Source: Acanthococcus lagerstroemiae
Taxonomy: Eukaryota; Arthropoda; Insecta; Hemiptera; Eriococcidae
Assembly (NCBI GenBank): GCA_031841125.1
Contig: CM063108.1
Span: 55,698,122 to 55,762,121, forward strand
Length of the DNA: 64,000 nucleotides
Direction of reading: 5' to 3'
Numbering within the stretch: the first letter of the stretch is position 1; each line of letters opens with the position of its first letter. Below are positions 40,639 to 53,700 of the stretch, in pieces. The notes beneath the pieces were generated by a model. The model saw only the letters and a program-made list of their open reading frames with translations. It made no database searches and was not told where the DNA came from. A program made the position numbers and the translations under genes.

Positions 40639-41759
40639 TACGATCCTACTTTTTGTTCGAAGTTGGTTAATGGAGTAGCCGCCTAAACTTCAGCTGAAAG
40701 GCCGACCCTATTACTAGCTTGTTTGGTCCCTTTCTTTTTCTGAGTCTTAATATTTTTGTCCGCAAATAATCTTCTAGAAATTGATTGATATTTCAAAAAT
40801 AAGCCGCAAATAAGGAATTGAAGGTTCATTTTCATAAATTAAGAACCTTTATTGTTTTTTTAAACATGTTTGAAACATCCCAATCTTGTTCTTGTGCTGG
40901 AGTACTGGTTATCATCCTCATCGTATTATTGTACCAGTGTCTTATGTTTTGTTTACTGGTTCACTTGCCTTCCTTAACAGCCTCCGTGAAATATTGACAT
41001 CACTGCAAGATTTCTGGGAAATGTCAAGTCTCCTAACCTAGTTTGTTTCTGTTTAAGTTAAGGTTTGCATTGTATGGTTTCATTTCTGAATTTACCAATT
41101 TATTTGAAGGTATATTATATGTATATTTCTGTTTGATTAGAGCTTTAAAACGATTCCCATATTGGTAGAGAATATTTTGGAATATTTCTAATTTTTACGG
41201 AATTTTTTGCACATATTTTCCCAGTTTTGATGGAGTAAAATTCACAGCCCTAGTCATCATCTTATCATCACTTTCGTCTGTGAATTTTAGAGTCGAAGTT
41301 CAACCGAAGTGGAATGTCATTTCGCAATTCTTATTTACTAGTATCTATTCTTAGATTGAGACGAATTTGTTCCTTCGTTATTTTTTGTCTCACTCGATTT
41401 TGAATCCTATAAAATTCAGTCGAATATACCTTTCCACAGTGACGTCATGAGGAGGACGGTTGCGCAGCTGCTCCAGTCAGTCGCAGCCGTCGGGGTCCAG
41501 CTTGATCTCTTTACATTTATTTTACATGTAAAACTCCGTATCCGAACATTCGTTTTGTTTTTTTTGCGAGTCCATAAATATGAAAGAGAGCATTTCTTAA
41601 TGCTTTCGGACGATTATTTATGATCTAAAAGCATTTAGTTTTGATTTAAATCATCATTCAGTATTAAGAAATGCTACAAGCTGGACATTGCTGCGAATGC
41701 TGGAGTAGTTGCGACGCAGTCCTCCTCATGAGTCAACGTGACGTCGCCCATAAAAAGGT
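40639..41759. other. Last intron, part 2
   Basis: No gene. GTGACGTCATGAGGAGGACGGTTGCGCAGC near 41443 and its partly complementary GCGACGCAGTCCTCCTCATG near 41712 suggest the ends of a ~290-bp inverted-repeat element. Confidence 0.45.
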
Positions 41760-42480
41760 CTATTGGGATCAGGGTTGGAAAAGCCGAAACTTATGAACTC
41801 AAATTTGGATTCAGCTTAATTGCAAGCCGGAAGGATCTTTCAGATTCGGTTTCGGCTTCAGGAATGTTTGTGTTGTACTTCCGGTTTCGGATACAGCTTC
41901 AGCTTCGAGTTCCGGCTTCTCGTCATATGAATCATACTGGTTTGACTGATATACCCTCACATCACGTTATCACGATCAGGCCCGTGATACTAAGGCGGCT
42001 CTAAGCGGAAGTATATAACGGACAGCCTTTTTGATTGCAAGAAATAAACAAACCTCGTGTTGAGAATGAGAAATCGTATACATGCTTTTCTTGCAATCAA
42101 AATGGCTGTCCTTTATACCTGCCCTTAGAGCCGCCTTAGTGATACGGGATTTTGATTTTGCCGATTTGACGCATGTCCACTCGGAAATGTGCTGAGAAAC
42201 GACTCTAGTACCGGTGAACTTTAGGTACTTTTTCCGGGACATTTTCACGTGGTTATACGTCAAAATGCCGTATCACGGATCACGGCAGTATGACATTAGG
42301 CCGAAACCGAAACCATTAATTTCGGCTTCGTTTCGGCTTCAGTCAGATAATTGTATCATGAGCTTCAGTTTCGGCTTTTCCCTCGCAAGGTGATTGTAGC
42401 TTCGGACTCGGCTTCAGAGACAGCACAATTTCTAACTTGGAGATTCGGATTCAGTTTCGGCTTTACCAAGGTTTGAGCAT
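41760..42480 (+). repeat. TTCGGCTTC quasi-tandem region
   Basis: TTCGGYTTCRG-type hexamer/nonamer phrases recur densely at 41775-41925 and 42300-42475, split by ordinary sequence and by the palindromic MITE at 41980-42149. Confidence 0.65.
41980..42149. mobile_element. Palindromic MITE
   Basis: Arms of about 63 nt (left 41980-42043, with TAAGGCGGCTCTAAG and TTTTTGATTGCAAGAAA; right 42087-42149 complementary) enclose a ~43-nt loop. No ORF of its own; RNA from it would form a long hairpin. Confidence 0.85.
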
Positions 42481-43037
42481 ATACGAGCTCGTATGAAGAA
42501 CATGATTTTGGTCCTTAAAAAATTCGAGAGTGGTCCAATTTAGCGTCGCTCATCTGGCAACCCTGCAGAAAGGGTTAATCCGTCCTAGCTAGTTGCTATT
42601 AAATTATTGAAATATGGATGTAATTGATTATTTAAAATATCGATGTGACCAATTATTTTGAGTGTTGATAATTATTCTTGTTCACGTATCGATGTAGTAT
42701 CAGTTATGTCAAATATCGACATGATCGTTCATTGTAACAATGATATTGATTATTTTAAGAACCTAAATCAATTATTTCCTGGTATTAAAAATTGATTGTT
42801 TCGAGTTTCGACATTCATTATATAAAGTACAGATATCAGTTATATGAAGCATCAATAATATCGATCAGTCGAGTATCGATTATCGATAATCTTTCAAGCT
42901 GTTATGACTTTATTTGTATAGCGAATTAAATTATGAAATCGAAAGTGTCCACCGCGTCGATTCGGATATTAATCTTTCGTTTTAGAGCAACGCCGAGTTC
43001 TTTATTTGCATATGCACGACTCGTGTGGTACGTAAAG
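42481..43037. other. ATCGAT/TTGATT quasi-repeats
   Basis: Decayed repetitive sequence with many ATATCGAT, GATTATTT and CAATTATTT phrases (42590-42900). No gene. Confidence 0.45.
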
Positions 43038-43183
43038 GCGCGTACACACTTAGCGAATCTGTTCGGCCGAACGCATTTCCTTTGACGTTCGCTAATTTAC
43101 CGCCGGCTCGGCGAACGTACACATTGGCGAACGAATGCGTTCGCTATGTTCGGATCGAACAGTTTCGCGAAGTGTGTACGCGC
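43038..43183. mobile_element. CpG-rich MITE (GCGCGTACACACTT ends)
   Basis: GCGCGTACACACTTAGCGAA at the left, TTCGCGAAGTGTGTACGCGC at the right; inverted over about 35 bp with few mismatches. 146 bp, with internal GTTCGGCC/GCGAACG motifs. Confidence 0.85.
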
Positions 43184-43366
43184 AATGGTTTTATATGTTT
43201 TCACCTCCCGGTTTTATGGATGTAATTTTTGTTTTTTATTTGGCACCTTTGATTGTCGATGTGATGCGTGAGTTACTACGTCCTTAAATACGAGATCAAG
43301 CACGTACAATTTATCGAAGATTTTGAGAGTGGAAAGAAAAAATACTTATTCTTTACATAGTGTGTT

Positions 43367-43368
<2 letters not shown>

Positions 43369-43409
<41 letters not shown>

Positions 43410-43436
43410 ATGTATGTATGTATGTATGTATGTATG
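43369..43436 (+). repeat. (TG)n(TATG)n microsatellite
   Basis: About 12 TG units followed by about 11 TATG units. Confidence 0.95.
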
Positions 43437-43812
43437 CTCGTCGATGGAAAGATGGAAACTCGTGCGCATATTTAGATAATTGATTTTTTACGACAGTCGT
43501 GATCCTGTGAAGTGGTCCAGCATTGACCGCGTATGTGCAGGCGTCTCAATCAGTTAATGAAGTTTACACAATTTTAGCGCATAATCAGAAAAATCAGTAT
43601 ACGGAAACGATTTTAGGCGACTTTGTTGTACACGTTTCCTGTTCGTGCATGTATGATAAGAACGCTACAGTTTGTTTCTGCGTTGTGTAAAGCATCGCGA
43701 CAACTGAATCGACCAGAGCAGAAACAAAAAACAATTCCAGTGTATGCTTAATGTTAAGGAACTTGAAAAAGCTTCATCGAGTTTGTAACCGTTGATGTAT
43801 AAATTGTTGCAG

Positions 43813-43881
43813 CCCGTTGAAATGAACGGCATCGGAGAGAAGTGCGACTCGGCACTGGAAAAAGCTGTCGTCGAAAACTAA
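43813..43881 (+). CDS. Host gene, Pro/Ala/Glu-rich protein: terminal coding exon
   Basis: 69 nt encoding PVEMNGIGEKCDSALEKAVV plus EN and TAA (43879-43881). Acceptor AATTGTTGCAG, phase 0. The EMNG/NG motif echoes the 73-codon exon. Six visible exons total 190 codons plus stop. Sure that this is the gene end; identity unknown. Confidence 0.78.
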   Translation, partial: PVEMNGIGEKCDSALEKAVVEN

Positions 43882-45861
43882 AAATTAAGTCATGTAGCCG
43901 AATAAAATATCATCCTTTATGCTGTTCGTTTTTGTTTTCCCCCTTCCTTTCCCTTTCCAGAAAGTTGAAAAGAGATGCTGATTATCGCTTCGCTCTGAAT
44001 CGCGTGTGGTCTCCCATTTACTTTTTTATATTTTTTTCCTTTTTTTTTTATTTCTATTTTTTTTTAATTTTGTAAGACATTTAATAAATTTTTTATGTAT
44101 TTATATATGCAATTTTTTATACAAATATTAAACGGAAAATGTTTGATGTATTGTGTGCGTTAGAATTTTGAGAAAACTATCTAATTTTGTGAATATTTAT
44201 TTCGCGAGCTCAATTTTTGTATCATTCCAATTCCATTTTATCGTGGACCAAGATTCACCGTATAGTTTTTTTTCCTTTGCTCACGTTGTTGTGTATTTTT
44301 TTTTTAAATAATTGTTTTTAATCGCTCCGTTTCAGTCCATGTTTTTTAGTATTCGTTTCTTTTCTTTTCATTTTTTTTTCTTTGTCCTTGGTTGATTTGT
44401 GTTTGAAACATTGAAGTAGCCAGACTAAAATGGTCGAGTTCTAACGAAATAAAGAAAAAAAATTGAACATCACAAAATGGAAGATGCAAAAGCACACGTA
44501 ACAGTTGTATTTTTTTTTTTAAAGTGCTGAACTCGTTTTCCGCATGGCAACGCGCGTTGCCAAGAATGTGCTAAGTGTCGAAATTTTTTTTTTTGTTTGT
44601 CTTAATATTTAATTAGCGAGGGAAAAACAGTCACCAATTAAAATTATCGTACGTTGACGCTCCTTACGGTGCTTTCATACTGTTATTTTTATTATTTAAT
44701 TTTTATTATTTATATTTTTTCGCTCGATCGAAGTAAAATACACCAGCCTTATTTGCGAATCGAAATATTTGAAGAAAAAAAGTGTTTTTCAGTCTCGAAT
44801 TACAGAAATGTGAGGGTTCTGAAGGCTAGAACGCGTATTTATCATTCATAATTTTTAAGTAATTGTGTCTAGTCAGAGGAGAAGAATTCACGAGCTAATC
44901 GACTTTTCTGAATTTTTACAAAATTGGGGCGAACTATCGAGTATTTTCGAGTGATTATATATTTATGTTTGCGTGTGTATAGGTGTGTGTGGGTGTATGT
45001 GTGAGTTTTGGTTTCTTAAGTATTGAGTACAGATAGATCAGGCGAGCTGTATTGGTGTCTAGTATACGATTTTTTTCTTCATTGTTGATGTTATTAAAAA
45101 AAAAAAAAAATGTACGCTTGCTGTTACAATTATTAGCATTTATTAATATTTCGTATTATTACTTTCGTTTTTAGCTGCTATAATCGAAAATAGTTGTATT
45201 TGCATTAAGTGGTGGCTGTTTTCCGTATCCGAAAAGAAAAATGTTATTAAATACTTAGAATGAGTAACGTTTACTACTTAAATCTTTCAATACGAACAAA
45301 TTTCGGTTTATATAATTTTTTCAAAGATCGTTCTCTCTCCCTTTTATACATATTATATACATATATATTTAAGGATAAAGTAAACGTTTATTATAACTTT
45401 TTGTACATTTTTTTCCCATTAAGAAGCATATTTGCGCTGTTTTCGCGTTGGTTGCTTATTTTATACTAAATATTTCATAAGGGGTACCAAAACTGCTTCA
45501 GGAATGAATGTCAATTGATTTATTTATTCTTCCTTTTTTTTTTTTTTTACAGATTTTTCTAATTTTATTTATTTCAACACGATATTTATACAAAGTAATT
45601 TATATTTGTATAATCGCCTGTCCATATAACTCGATATTAAACTTATACAGTTTACTTTTTTTTTTTTTTTTAATTATTATTTAAATGTTTATAGCGTTAG
45701 TATTTTTATTTGTATATTAGTTTGCAAATATAAATTTACAAGTGATAATCTAGTTGTCTTATTGGTCTTGTTATCTATGTGACTCCTTTATTTAATTTAT
45801 TATTATCAGTATTTTTTTATTGGTTCGAAAAAGAAAACTTGACATGTTACGAAAGAATAAA
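43882..45861 (+). other. Probable long AT-rich 3' UTR of the host gene
   Basis: T-rich sequence following the stop, with AATAAA at 43901, 44083, 44448 and 45856. Several signals suggest alternative 3' ends. No repeats from the families seen in the introns occur here, supporting exonic status to at least about 44460. Confidence 0.5.
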
Positions 45862-47640
45862 ATGGGTGACGGTTATCGAGAAGTAGAAATAAGAAACTGG
45901 CAAACAATGGAAATGAGTGAACTGATAATGATGTAAATATGTAATGTTTATTTTTAGTAGTTTTGTGTACGATAATTACGTGTCGGAATTGATTAAATTA
46001 TTTAGAATGTAACGGATATGAATAACTCCGTGTCGAGTGAGAAAGAAGATTGTTGATGAATACAGAAAACCACGTACACCAGAATTGGGAGGAAAAGTTC
46101 GTTCAGTTCTTTTACACGATGAAGTCGACTGAATTTTATTTATTGGAAAGATCCGTGTACATGTATTCTGGTTTTAAGTACTGTCATTCAGGCCCGTAGC
46201 TAACGCCAGGGCCGCCCTGGCTGCCAAGTACGCCGCCCTAGTTAGCACATTCTCAAAGAAAGAATAAATAACAGCTAAAACTAAAAGAAAGAATGTTTCA
46301 GTATAAATAATCAAGTCAAAAATGTTTTGTATTGTACCCTTCTGGCTGATACCCTGTTTGAGTATCAAATGCCCCTGGCACACGCAAGCGATTAGCTTCG
46401 AGCTTGCTGTCATTGTTTGAATAGTACTCTGAAGCCTGAAACAAACAATCTGTTTCGAAAACAGCATGAAACCATTTACTCGTCGATTTGAATGAGATGG
46501 GATGTGGGATCCTTGGTTGACAAAACCTTGAAAACGAAAGATCGGTCTTTCCTAGTATCTCAAACTCTTATTTGAAAATTTGGAAGTTTTTGTGTCGCCT
46601 GCTGCTCCCCCTGCTAAATGAAGTCGCTTTGGTATGTCTGTGAATTTGATTACATCTCCTATTGTAACGTTGTTGGCGCAAAAAACGCTCGATTAACGTT
46701 TATTCCACACAATCAAACGCAGTACTTCATATCGTTTGGAATCTGTAAACAATTATCGCATTCAATGATTCAAAACGGAACACGGCGATAGTCAGCGGCT
46801 TTCATATATCCTGGCGTTATCTGCGAATCTTTTTATCGCTCTTTTACGCAGTTACAAGAATTTTGTCGATTGTTCTTCATTTCCTTCGAATAGTTTGGAG
46901 CACGCAGTATGAAACCGCATGACTCATGAACATGAAATCATATCAAAAGTTACTTATCATAAACTAGTCTTGGTGATAGAAAAAAAGAGGAGACTGTATG
47001 AACATATGGACATCCTGATGCGCAGAAATGAATTGATGTGCCTAATGCCTGTATAGCCAGAAAGAATGGTCGTGATTTGAAATCAATTAAAGTTACCCCT
47101 GAGTATTTGGAACGCAAAATATGAATGTGGAGAGCTCAGTAAGAGGAGTGGTCGAGTTCATTCTATTGTTGTGGCAGTGTTAATAGCTGACAAGCTCTTA
47201 GCGAAATCCATCGCCGTAAGAAAATTGAAACTAAACCAATTATTCTTGCTGTGTGCGTTGTGAACTTTGAAACCATCCGTTCGTGTTCATGGACATACGG
47301 AGGAGTCCAACCTCCCGAACATTCGATAATTGGCTTTCTGGAAAATCAGTGGCTTTTAGTTAGAACATTTGGGACTTTTTCAGGCTTCTTACCTGTTTTT
47401 CCGAATCAGATTGACAGAAAAACCCTGAAGAATTGTTCGTTCACGAAACTGGAAGCTTCCGGAAAATTCTGCCCCTCTTCGGTACGTTTCAGTCCATCTT
47501 AACCAAATTTGGTTGAGCAATAATCCAAAATGAATTTCAGTCGAACTTCAGCGGCTAGGTGCATTCGACAGAATTGTGTGAATGCTCCACGGGTCTCGAA
47601 ACACAGGTTACCGTGGTTACCCGCCTCAAAACAAAACTAT
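45862..47640. other. Intergenic
   Basis: No gene. GCCAGGGCCGCCCTGGC at 46205-46221 is a GC-rich palindrome inside a segment (CAGGCCCGTAGCTAACG) that looks like a transposon end. Confidence 0.5.
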
Positions 47641-47697
47641 GTTGAGTAGACACGGTATAGTCACATCTTATAGCCTCGTGTGAAACATTCCCAAGCA

Positions 47698-47702
47698 ATG
47701 AG
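47698..47702 (+). CDS. DYNC2LI1: DYNC2LI1 coding exon 1 (ATGAG)
   Basis: Only ATG plus two bases are coding, followed by donor GTAAGA. The split codon AG|T joins to exon 2 to give Met-Ser-Val-Arg. Chosen because the exon 2 frame has no upstream ATG before a stop and this is the matching donor phase. 5' UTR start unknown. Confidence 0.65.
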
Positions 47703-50700
47703 GTAAGATACTTCCCTGTTAGCTTTGCAGTAGAGTTTCAACTTTCAGCTGCATACTTACCCAGTAGGAAAGCTAAAATACTCGTGATTATTTTACAGTG
47801 TTCGGAAATCAACATTACGGGATATAGCTATCAGTCAGAATCGAGATAGACTATTGCACAACAAGAGTACCGATTCAGCTGAACGAACCGTACTGGTAAT
47901 TGGAAGTAAAAGTGCAGTAAGTAAATTTATCTCATTTTAAGTGCGTAAGTGTGCTGAAGTGCTGAGGCTCGACAGTTACGAATTAGTTTTGATGAATCAC
48001 CCTTGTTTTATTGATCTTCTGTGTGATTTTTGGAGAGAATAAGTTCTCATGTAAATTCTCTTTATAACTCTCATACCGCCTGCTATTCTGAGGATTACCT
48101 GAGGTCAGTCAAACGATCGGAATTCGTCAAAACATTGACGAGTTTAAAACAACTGACTCACAGGATTAAACACCAACATTACTCAGATAGAGTTAAGACT
48201 TCATTATTTTTGGAGCATATGCTTCGTGCGTATAATTTCTACTCGTCTATTCTGACTTTAATAACTCATTTTATTCTAGGGCAAAACTAACATAATAAGT
48301 CAACTGATCGAGAAAGGAAGGGGCCCAACTAATCCCCCATCAACCTATTTGCTAGAATACCGGTATGGAAGACAATCAGGCAGAAGTTTGGTAAGTGCAT
48401 CATATCAGAAATATAGGTCAGAATTGTAGTACATTCCTATGCAGATATGCTATTCTGTACAGAGTTAATAAATTGGTTTCTGAGTATGATAACTCTCAGT
48501 CACTAAACGAACAGAGACACTGAATTCGATCTCCTGTATCTTTGGAAATTATTCTGGCTTTAGATGTTTGATTCTCAGCCAGTAAAAAGATTAGAGAACA
48601 TTGTGAACAGACTACGCAATGTCTTGCGCTTCCCATTCATTCACCAGAATGTTGATGAGTTTTCAACGTATGTATACCTAGTGGAAAATGTTCTGGAAAA
48701 AAGACCTGAATTCTGGATGCTTAGATTCATTTTATAGGACACGTTAATATAGATGTTCTCGTGCTGTGGCAGTCCTGGTAGGTATCTGCTGATTTCTCGT
48801 GGTAAATCGACGTGTGAACGGACAAATTGTGTATTCAAAACTCATATAGTTGAAGAAGGCTAAATAATAAATTCACACAAGTAACTATACTCGTGTCTTC
48901 TTTCATATCTATTAAAACCCTGGAAGATCTTGAGGTTTCGGCTTGTAATTTGTAGATCTGTAGTATTCAGATATTATGTTACTGATTTTGTTTACACTCC
49001 GTCTGAAATTGACCCTCTTAAGCGAAACCCAACCAAGCGACATTTGTGTACTTTCGAGATATTTCCGTTAGAAGAAAATATTACGTACCGCATCGCCGGT
49101 TACAGCTGATTTTTGAAATTACTACCTCGCTGAGTTAGCTGTCAATTTGTTCATCGTGTTCTACTCATCTAGCACTACATGCGGTGGTATGTAACTCCAT
49201 ACACTCAACAATGTCGCTTGCTCGGGTTTTGCTTAAAAGGGTCCAAATGATCTCACATGGTAGGTACTCCTCCAGTCAGAGCAGTTTCATTCCCTATTTT
49301 TCGTTCTAATCATGTTCTGTTTTTGACCCCAACAGGCGAAAGACGTGTGTCATATTTGGGAACTCGGCAGTGGCACCACCTTCGCCTCTCTACTTTCAGT
49401 AGTAGCCAAAGTAAAGCCTAGTCATTCAGTGGCTGTGATTTTAGTACTTGACCTAACGTCGCCAGAAAGAATTTTAAACACAGTGGAGACGTTATTGGAT
49501 ACAACAAAAGCAGCCATCACAAAATCGCTAGAAACTGGAGAGGATGTAACTAAACCGACGAATGCTAATATCGAGGTTCGATTACCTTATTTTAATTTTA
49601 GTACCTCGGTAAGCCATATAAAAAAAGAGATTCGCAAATGCGATCAATGCTCAACGGCATTGCACTCGAAACTGATTTTAAATTACTTCTATTTGAATTT
49701 CTTTTGTTGTAAACAAAACTGCGTGTTATTTTATTGCAGGAAGAAGATCGACCGCATTTGGACCCGTTTCCTGTGCCACTGATAATCATCGGAGGAAAGT
49801 ACGATGTATTCCAAGTGAGCCGATTGTCCGACATGTCATTAAACTCGTTCATTATTTTTATTCCACGTGAACCTGCCGTTTTTTGAAATAGATAACGGAA
49901 TAGTTCACACGTGTGTTTCACGAACAATGAGACGAACGATAAGAGATGATGAGAAAAGTATTCAGATAATCAACCTAGAAATTTTGGATCAGTGTTTGAA
50001 ATGATTTCTTTTTGCTTTCTGCCGGGTTTCAGTTTTTTTATTCAGCTTCTTAAGAGGGTATATGCGCAATGGCGTATCCAGAATTTTTCAAAAGGTAGGG
50101 AGGGAGCAAAATTTTCAAGGCAGAAAAGTCGAAAATTGAGGTATTTTTAAAAATTGCTGATATTAGACGACTATTTTATAAAAATGAAGGTAAAATTAGT
50201 GCTCGAGCAAAAATTTTTCGTAAAAAACGTGTTTTAAAGGCAAAAAATTGCTCGCATCGGCATATTTTACATTCAGTTTCAGGTGCCTTGGGGGGGGGGA
50301 GGATAGGTATTTGTTGTATGTTAGAAACGGCAAGTTGTGACATGATTCACACTCAGTCATTTACAAACTGGATATTTGAGAACTGCGATAATTGAAAAAA
50401 TGAAATAGAATAACTATATCATTTGCTGCGATACTTTTATCAATTTATATACTTTTGGGGTTATTATGAATGTTTCGTTCGATAAAACATGGAGACGGTG
50501 TTATTAATGTGGAGACAGTAAAATGAGCCGGAAGCATGAATTCCTAACTACACATATATTGCCATATTCGAGCACTCAGAAATGTTCTCTCGTAAACAAA
50601 ATTTTAAGTCATCTAATTATTTTAAATTTTCTGAATTAAACTGTGGAATGATTCTTATTCATCTGATTTCTGTGATTCCATGTCAGCTGTATTCGCAGCT

Positions 50701-53700
50701 TCGGAAAGGCATTTTCAAAGCGATTAGAAGGTATCCATAGATAAGAAAATGTATATTTGCATGTATGGATTTCCTAAATCTAGTGAGAAATCATTTTTCA
50801 ATTTTTGAAAGAAAATACAATCGCTAGGTCCTGAAATATATTAGGGCTGTTAGAAAATCGATTTAAATCGGTAAGCTTGCCTCTTATCGATTAGCGAGAT
50901 TTTCCTCCTAGCATTTATGTACTTACTCTTTTTTGTTTATTTTTTTACAGTTCAGAACGTATTTAATTTTATTTCTCTTTTGGAAATAATGCTAATTCCA
51001 AATGCAGTGTTCCATTTCGCCATTTCCCATCATCCAGAATTAGTTTCTAAGAGAAACGTGATCAGCATTTCAACTCTGAATTCCCATTTTCGTGTATATT
51101 TGGCTCCTGTTCACAATACCGGATTACCTGGCTATAGGCTTCAATTAAGAGAAATGAGGACTCGTAGAACGTAGCTTGAAAAACGATTTAAATCGATAAG
51201 GAAGGACAACAGATTGATTTAAATTGATAATAAAAGTGTTTGATTCTTGACAGCCCGAGAATATATCTTAAATTCTTTTCTATATCTAGTGAGAACTCAA
51301 GTTTTGAAGGAAAACGCATGCGATTGGTATACACAGTGTGACAATAAAGTTCCCAGACTGAGTCTATAAAAACCGTATGTTTAAAAATTATCCAATAACA
51401 ACATCATCGCTTTTGAAGTAGTTTCCTTGGGCACCAACATAGCGATTCCAGCAATTTTCCCATGCATTGTAGCAGTTCTGGGACGCTTCCAAAATGGGAT
51501 GTCCTATAATACCCTCGTCACGGCCTCTTGGATGTCGTTAACGGATTCAAAATGCATACCTTTTACCACTTGTTTGACTTTGGGGAATATAAAAGAGTCA
51601 CACGGTGGCAGATCAGACAAATATGGGGGCTGCGGCGACACTGCAATCCCTTTAGAACTCAAGAATTGAGTAACACTGAACGCGCTGTAGCCAGGCGCAT
51701 TGTCATGATGAAGAATCCACATTCTCGCGATGTCTGAACGCACTCTGTTGACCCTTTTTTGAAGTACTTCTAGTACATCACGATAGTAGATCTGATCAAC
51801 TGTTTGTCCAGCTGGAACAAACTCCTTTTATGGACCACCTCGCTGCGTTCAAAGAAAAGTAGATCGTTGCTCGAAATTTCGCTTCTTTTCATTTTTATGA
51901 CGACCACCACTAACACACTTGTAATAAAACTCGACACAGCTAGAGAACTAATGATTGCACGAGGGTCACCAACACATCTAGCGATAAGGGAGAAATGCCG
52001 GACTGTTGTGTAGAAGTTTCAAGGTCGCAGGGTTACCACAAGCGCGGGGGAAAATCAGTCCTGGAACTTTATTGTCACACTGTGTATTACAATAGAACTA
52101 AATAATCGAATAAATTAATCAGCAGTCTGGTAGTAAACAAGTACCGTCAAATGGGGTATCTTGGAACAGCCGGGTAACTGGGAACACACCGGCAGACATG
52201 CGTAGGAGCCACCTTATTTGCCCACTTGAGCTAATCCCTAATTCTCTCCGGTCACTTATGAGCATGAGCTATGAACGGTCGAAGCTCGTGGATACGGTGC
52301 AAGTTCGTCAGTGTGTCCTAAGGTACACGGCTGTTTCAAGATACTCCCGCAGGAATCAATTTTAGGCATTCAGTGCAATTGGTAGTATTGGAATTGCAGC
52401 AGTTCCCCCTTTTCCCGTTGTTCTTGTAAAGGCTTGGTATTAGCACGACAATAGACGAAAAACAGGTTCAGGATGGTAGGGCTGGTACCACAAAACTGGA
52501 AGGTGTGGGTAATAATAAGCTCCGAATCGGTACTAACTATTTGAATATGATGAAACATACTGGCCCATGGCGTCGGATGAGGGGACTAATGTTGACATCA
52601 ACTGTCTTGAGCTGACGATTTTTGCCCCCCCCCCCGCTCACCAATTTTCTCCCGCCCAGTAATTACCCCCTAGGAAACGTGATCTCACTATGGGCCTGAT
52701 AGGAATTAACTCATATTGAACTTGCCGCAGTCTCGAAACTTGAGAAATTAAACACATGTTTCATTTTCATTCACATCCCGTAAATTTGCGTGAGTTTCCA
52801 AAGAAAAGGATAAAGTTTAAGCGGGGCCGAATCGAACTGATAAGGAGATTTCATATTCACCATTTATCGATTCCAGAATTTTGCTGAAGTCTGTATTCTT
52901 ATTGGCAAGTTGATTGCGTCGAAAAACCGAGCAATAGAAGACTGATTTTCTAAATCGGCTATCCAGGGCGCCGGAAGAAACATTTTCCGGGGGGGGGGGT
53001 ACTAATAAAGAAATTTTTAGGGCTAATAATTATAGTGTGTAGGTATAGCGACTGAAATATTTTGTTGGAAAAAAATTACAGAAGGCCTGCGGTAATTAAT
53101 AATGGACCTTAATTCAATTATCTATCTATAATTTGAGTTAAAATTATACTTTTGCCCCGTGATTAGTTTAGTGGGTGAGAGGGGGGGAATTGCCCCTCTC
53201 GCCCCCATCTCCGGTGCCCCTGTCATTCATAAAATCTTCTCCAGAACATCATGCCTCAGTTTATCTACATTGTAAAGTGAAAAAATTAAATAAATACATT
53301 TTAAAAAAAGTTACCAAAAATACGACTGAAGATGGTCGCGGCGCGATAGACGGTTCAGTATAATTACTTAATTATTCTCAATTGGGGGAAGAGGCACATG
53401 ATTTGTAATGAGTGCAAAAGGTTGAATAGGTTATACTCTAAAATATTATGTAGATGTGAAACACTTTATCTATCATTTTATACTTTATAGTTCATCAGAT
53501 ATTCATCCGGGGATAAAAATAACAACATTCGATGAAAATCATTCGAATACATTGTCTTTAAAGTTTTTCTCAAAATCAGCTGATCATGCTTTTTCGAAGT
53601 ATAGGTACGTAGGTGGAATCACTGGAACCAAATAGATGGATATAATCTTCTGTATGTATATAGGGTGACAGCCAAAAGCGCTCTTGACTACAGAAGAAGA

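Noticed and set aside
17992..43881. Naming the host gene as A-kinase anchor protein 200 / MARCKS-like
   Set aside because: Only amino-acid composition agrees; the basic effector domain and the N-terminal myristoylation sequence are not in the window.
46205..46221. GC-rich palindrome as a regulatory site
   Set aside because: It lies in a probable transposon end (GGCCCGTAGCTAACG), so transposon origin explains it.
49598..49927. Minus-strand open frame of 109 codons
   Set aside because: Antisense of DYNC2LI1 exon 5 and adjacent intron.
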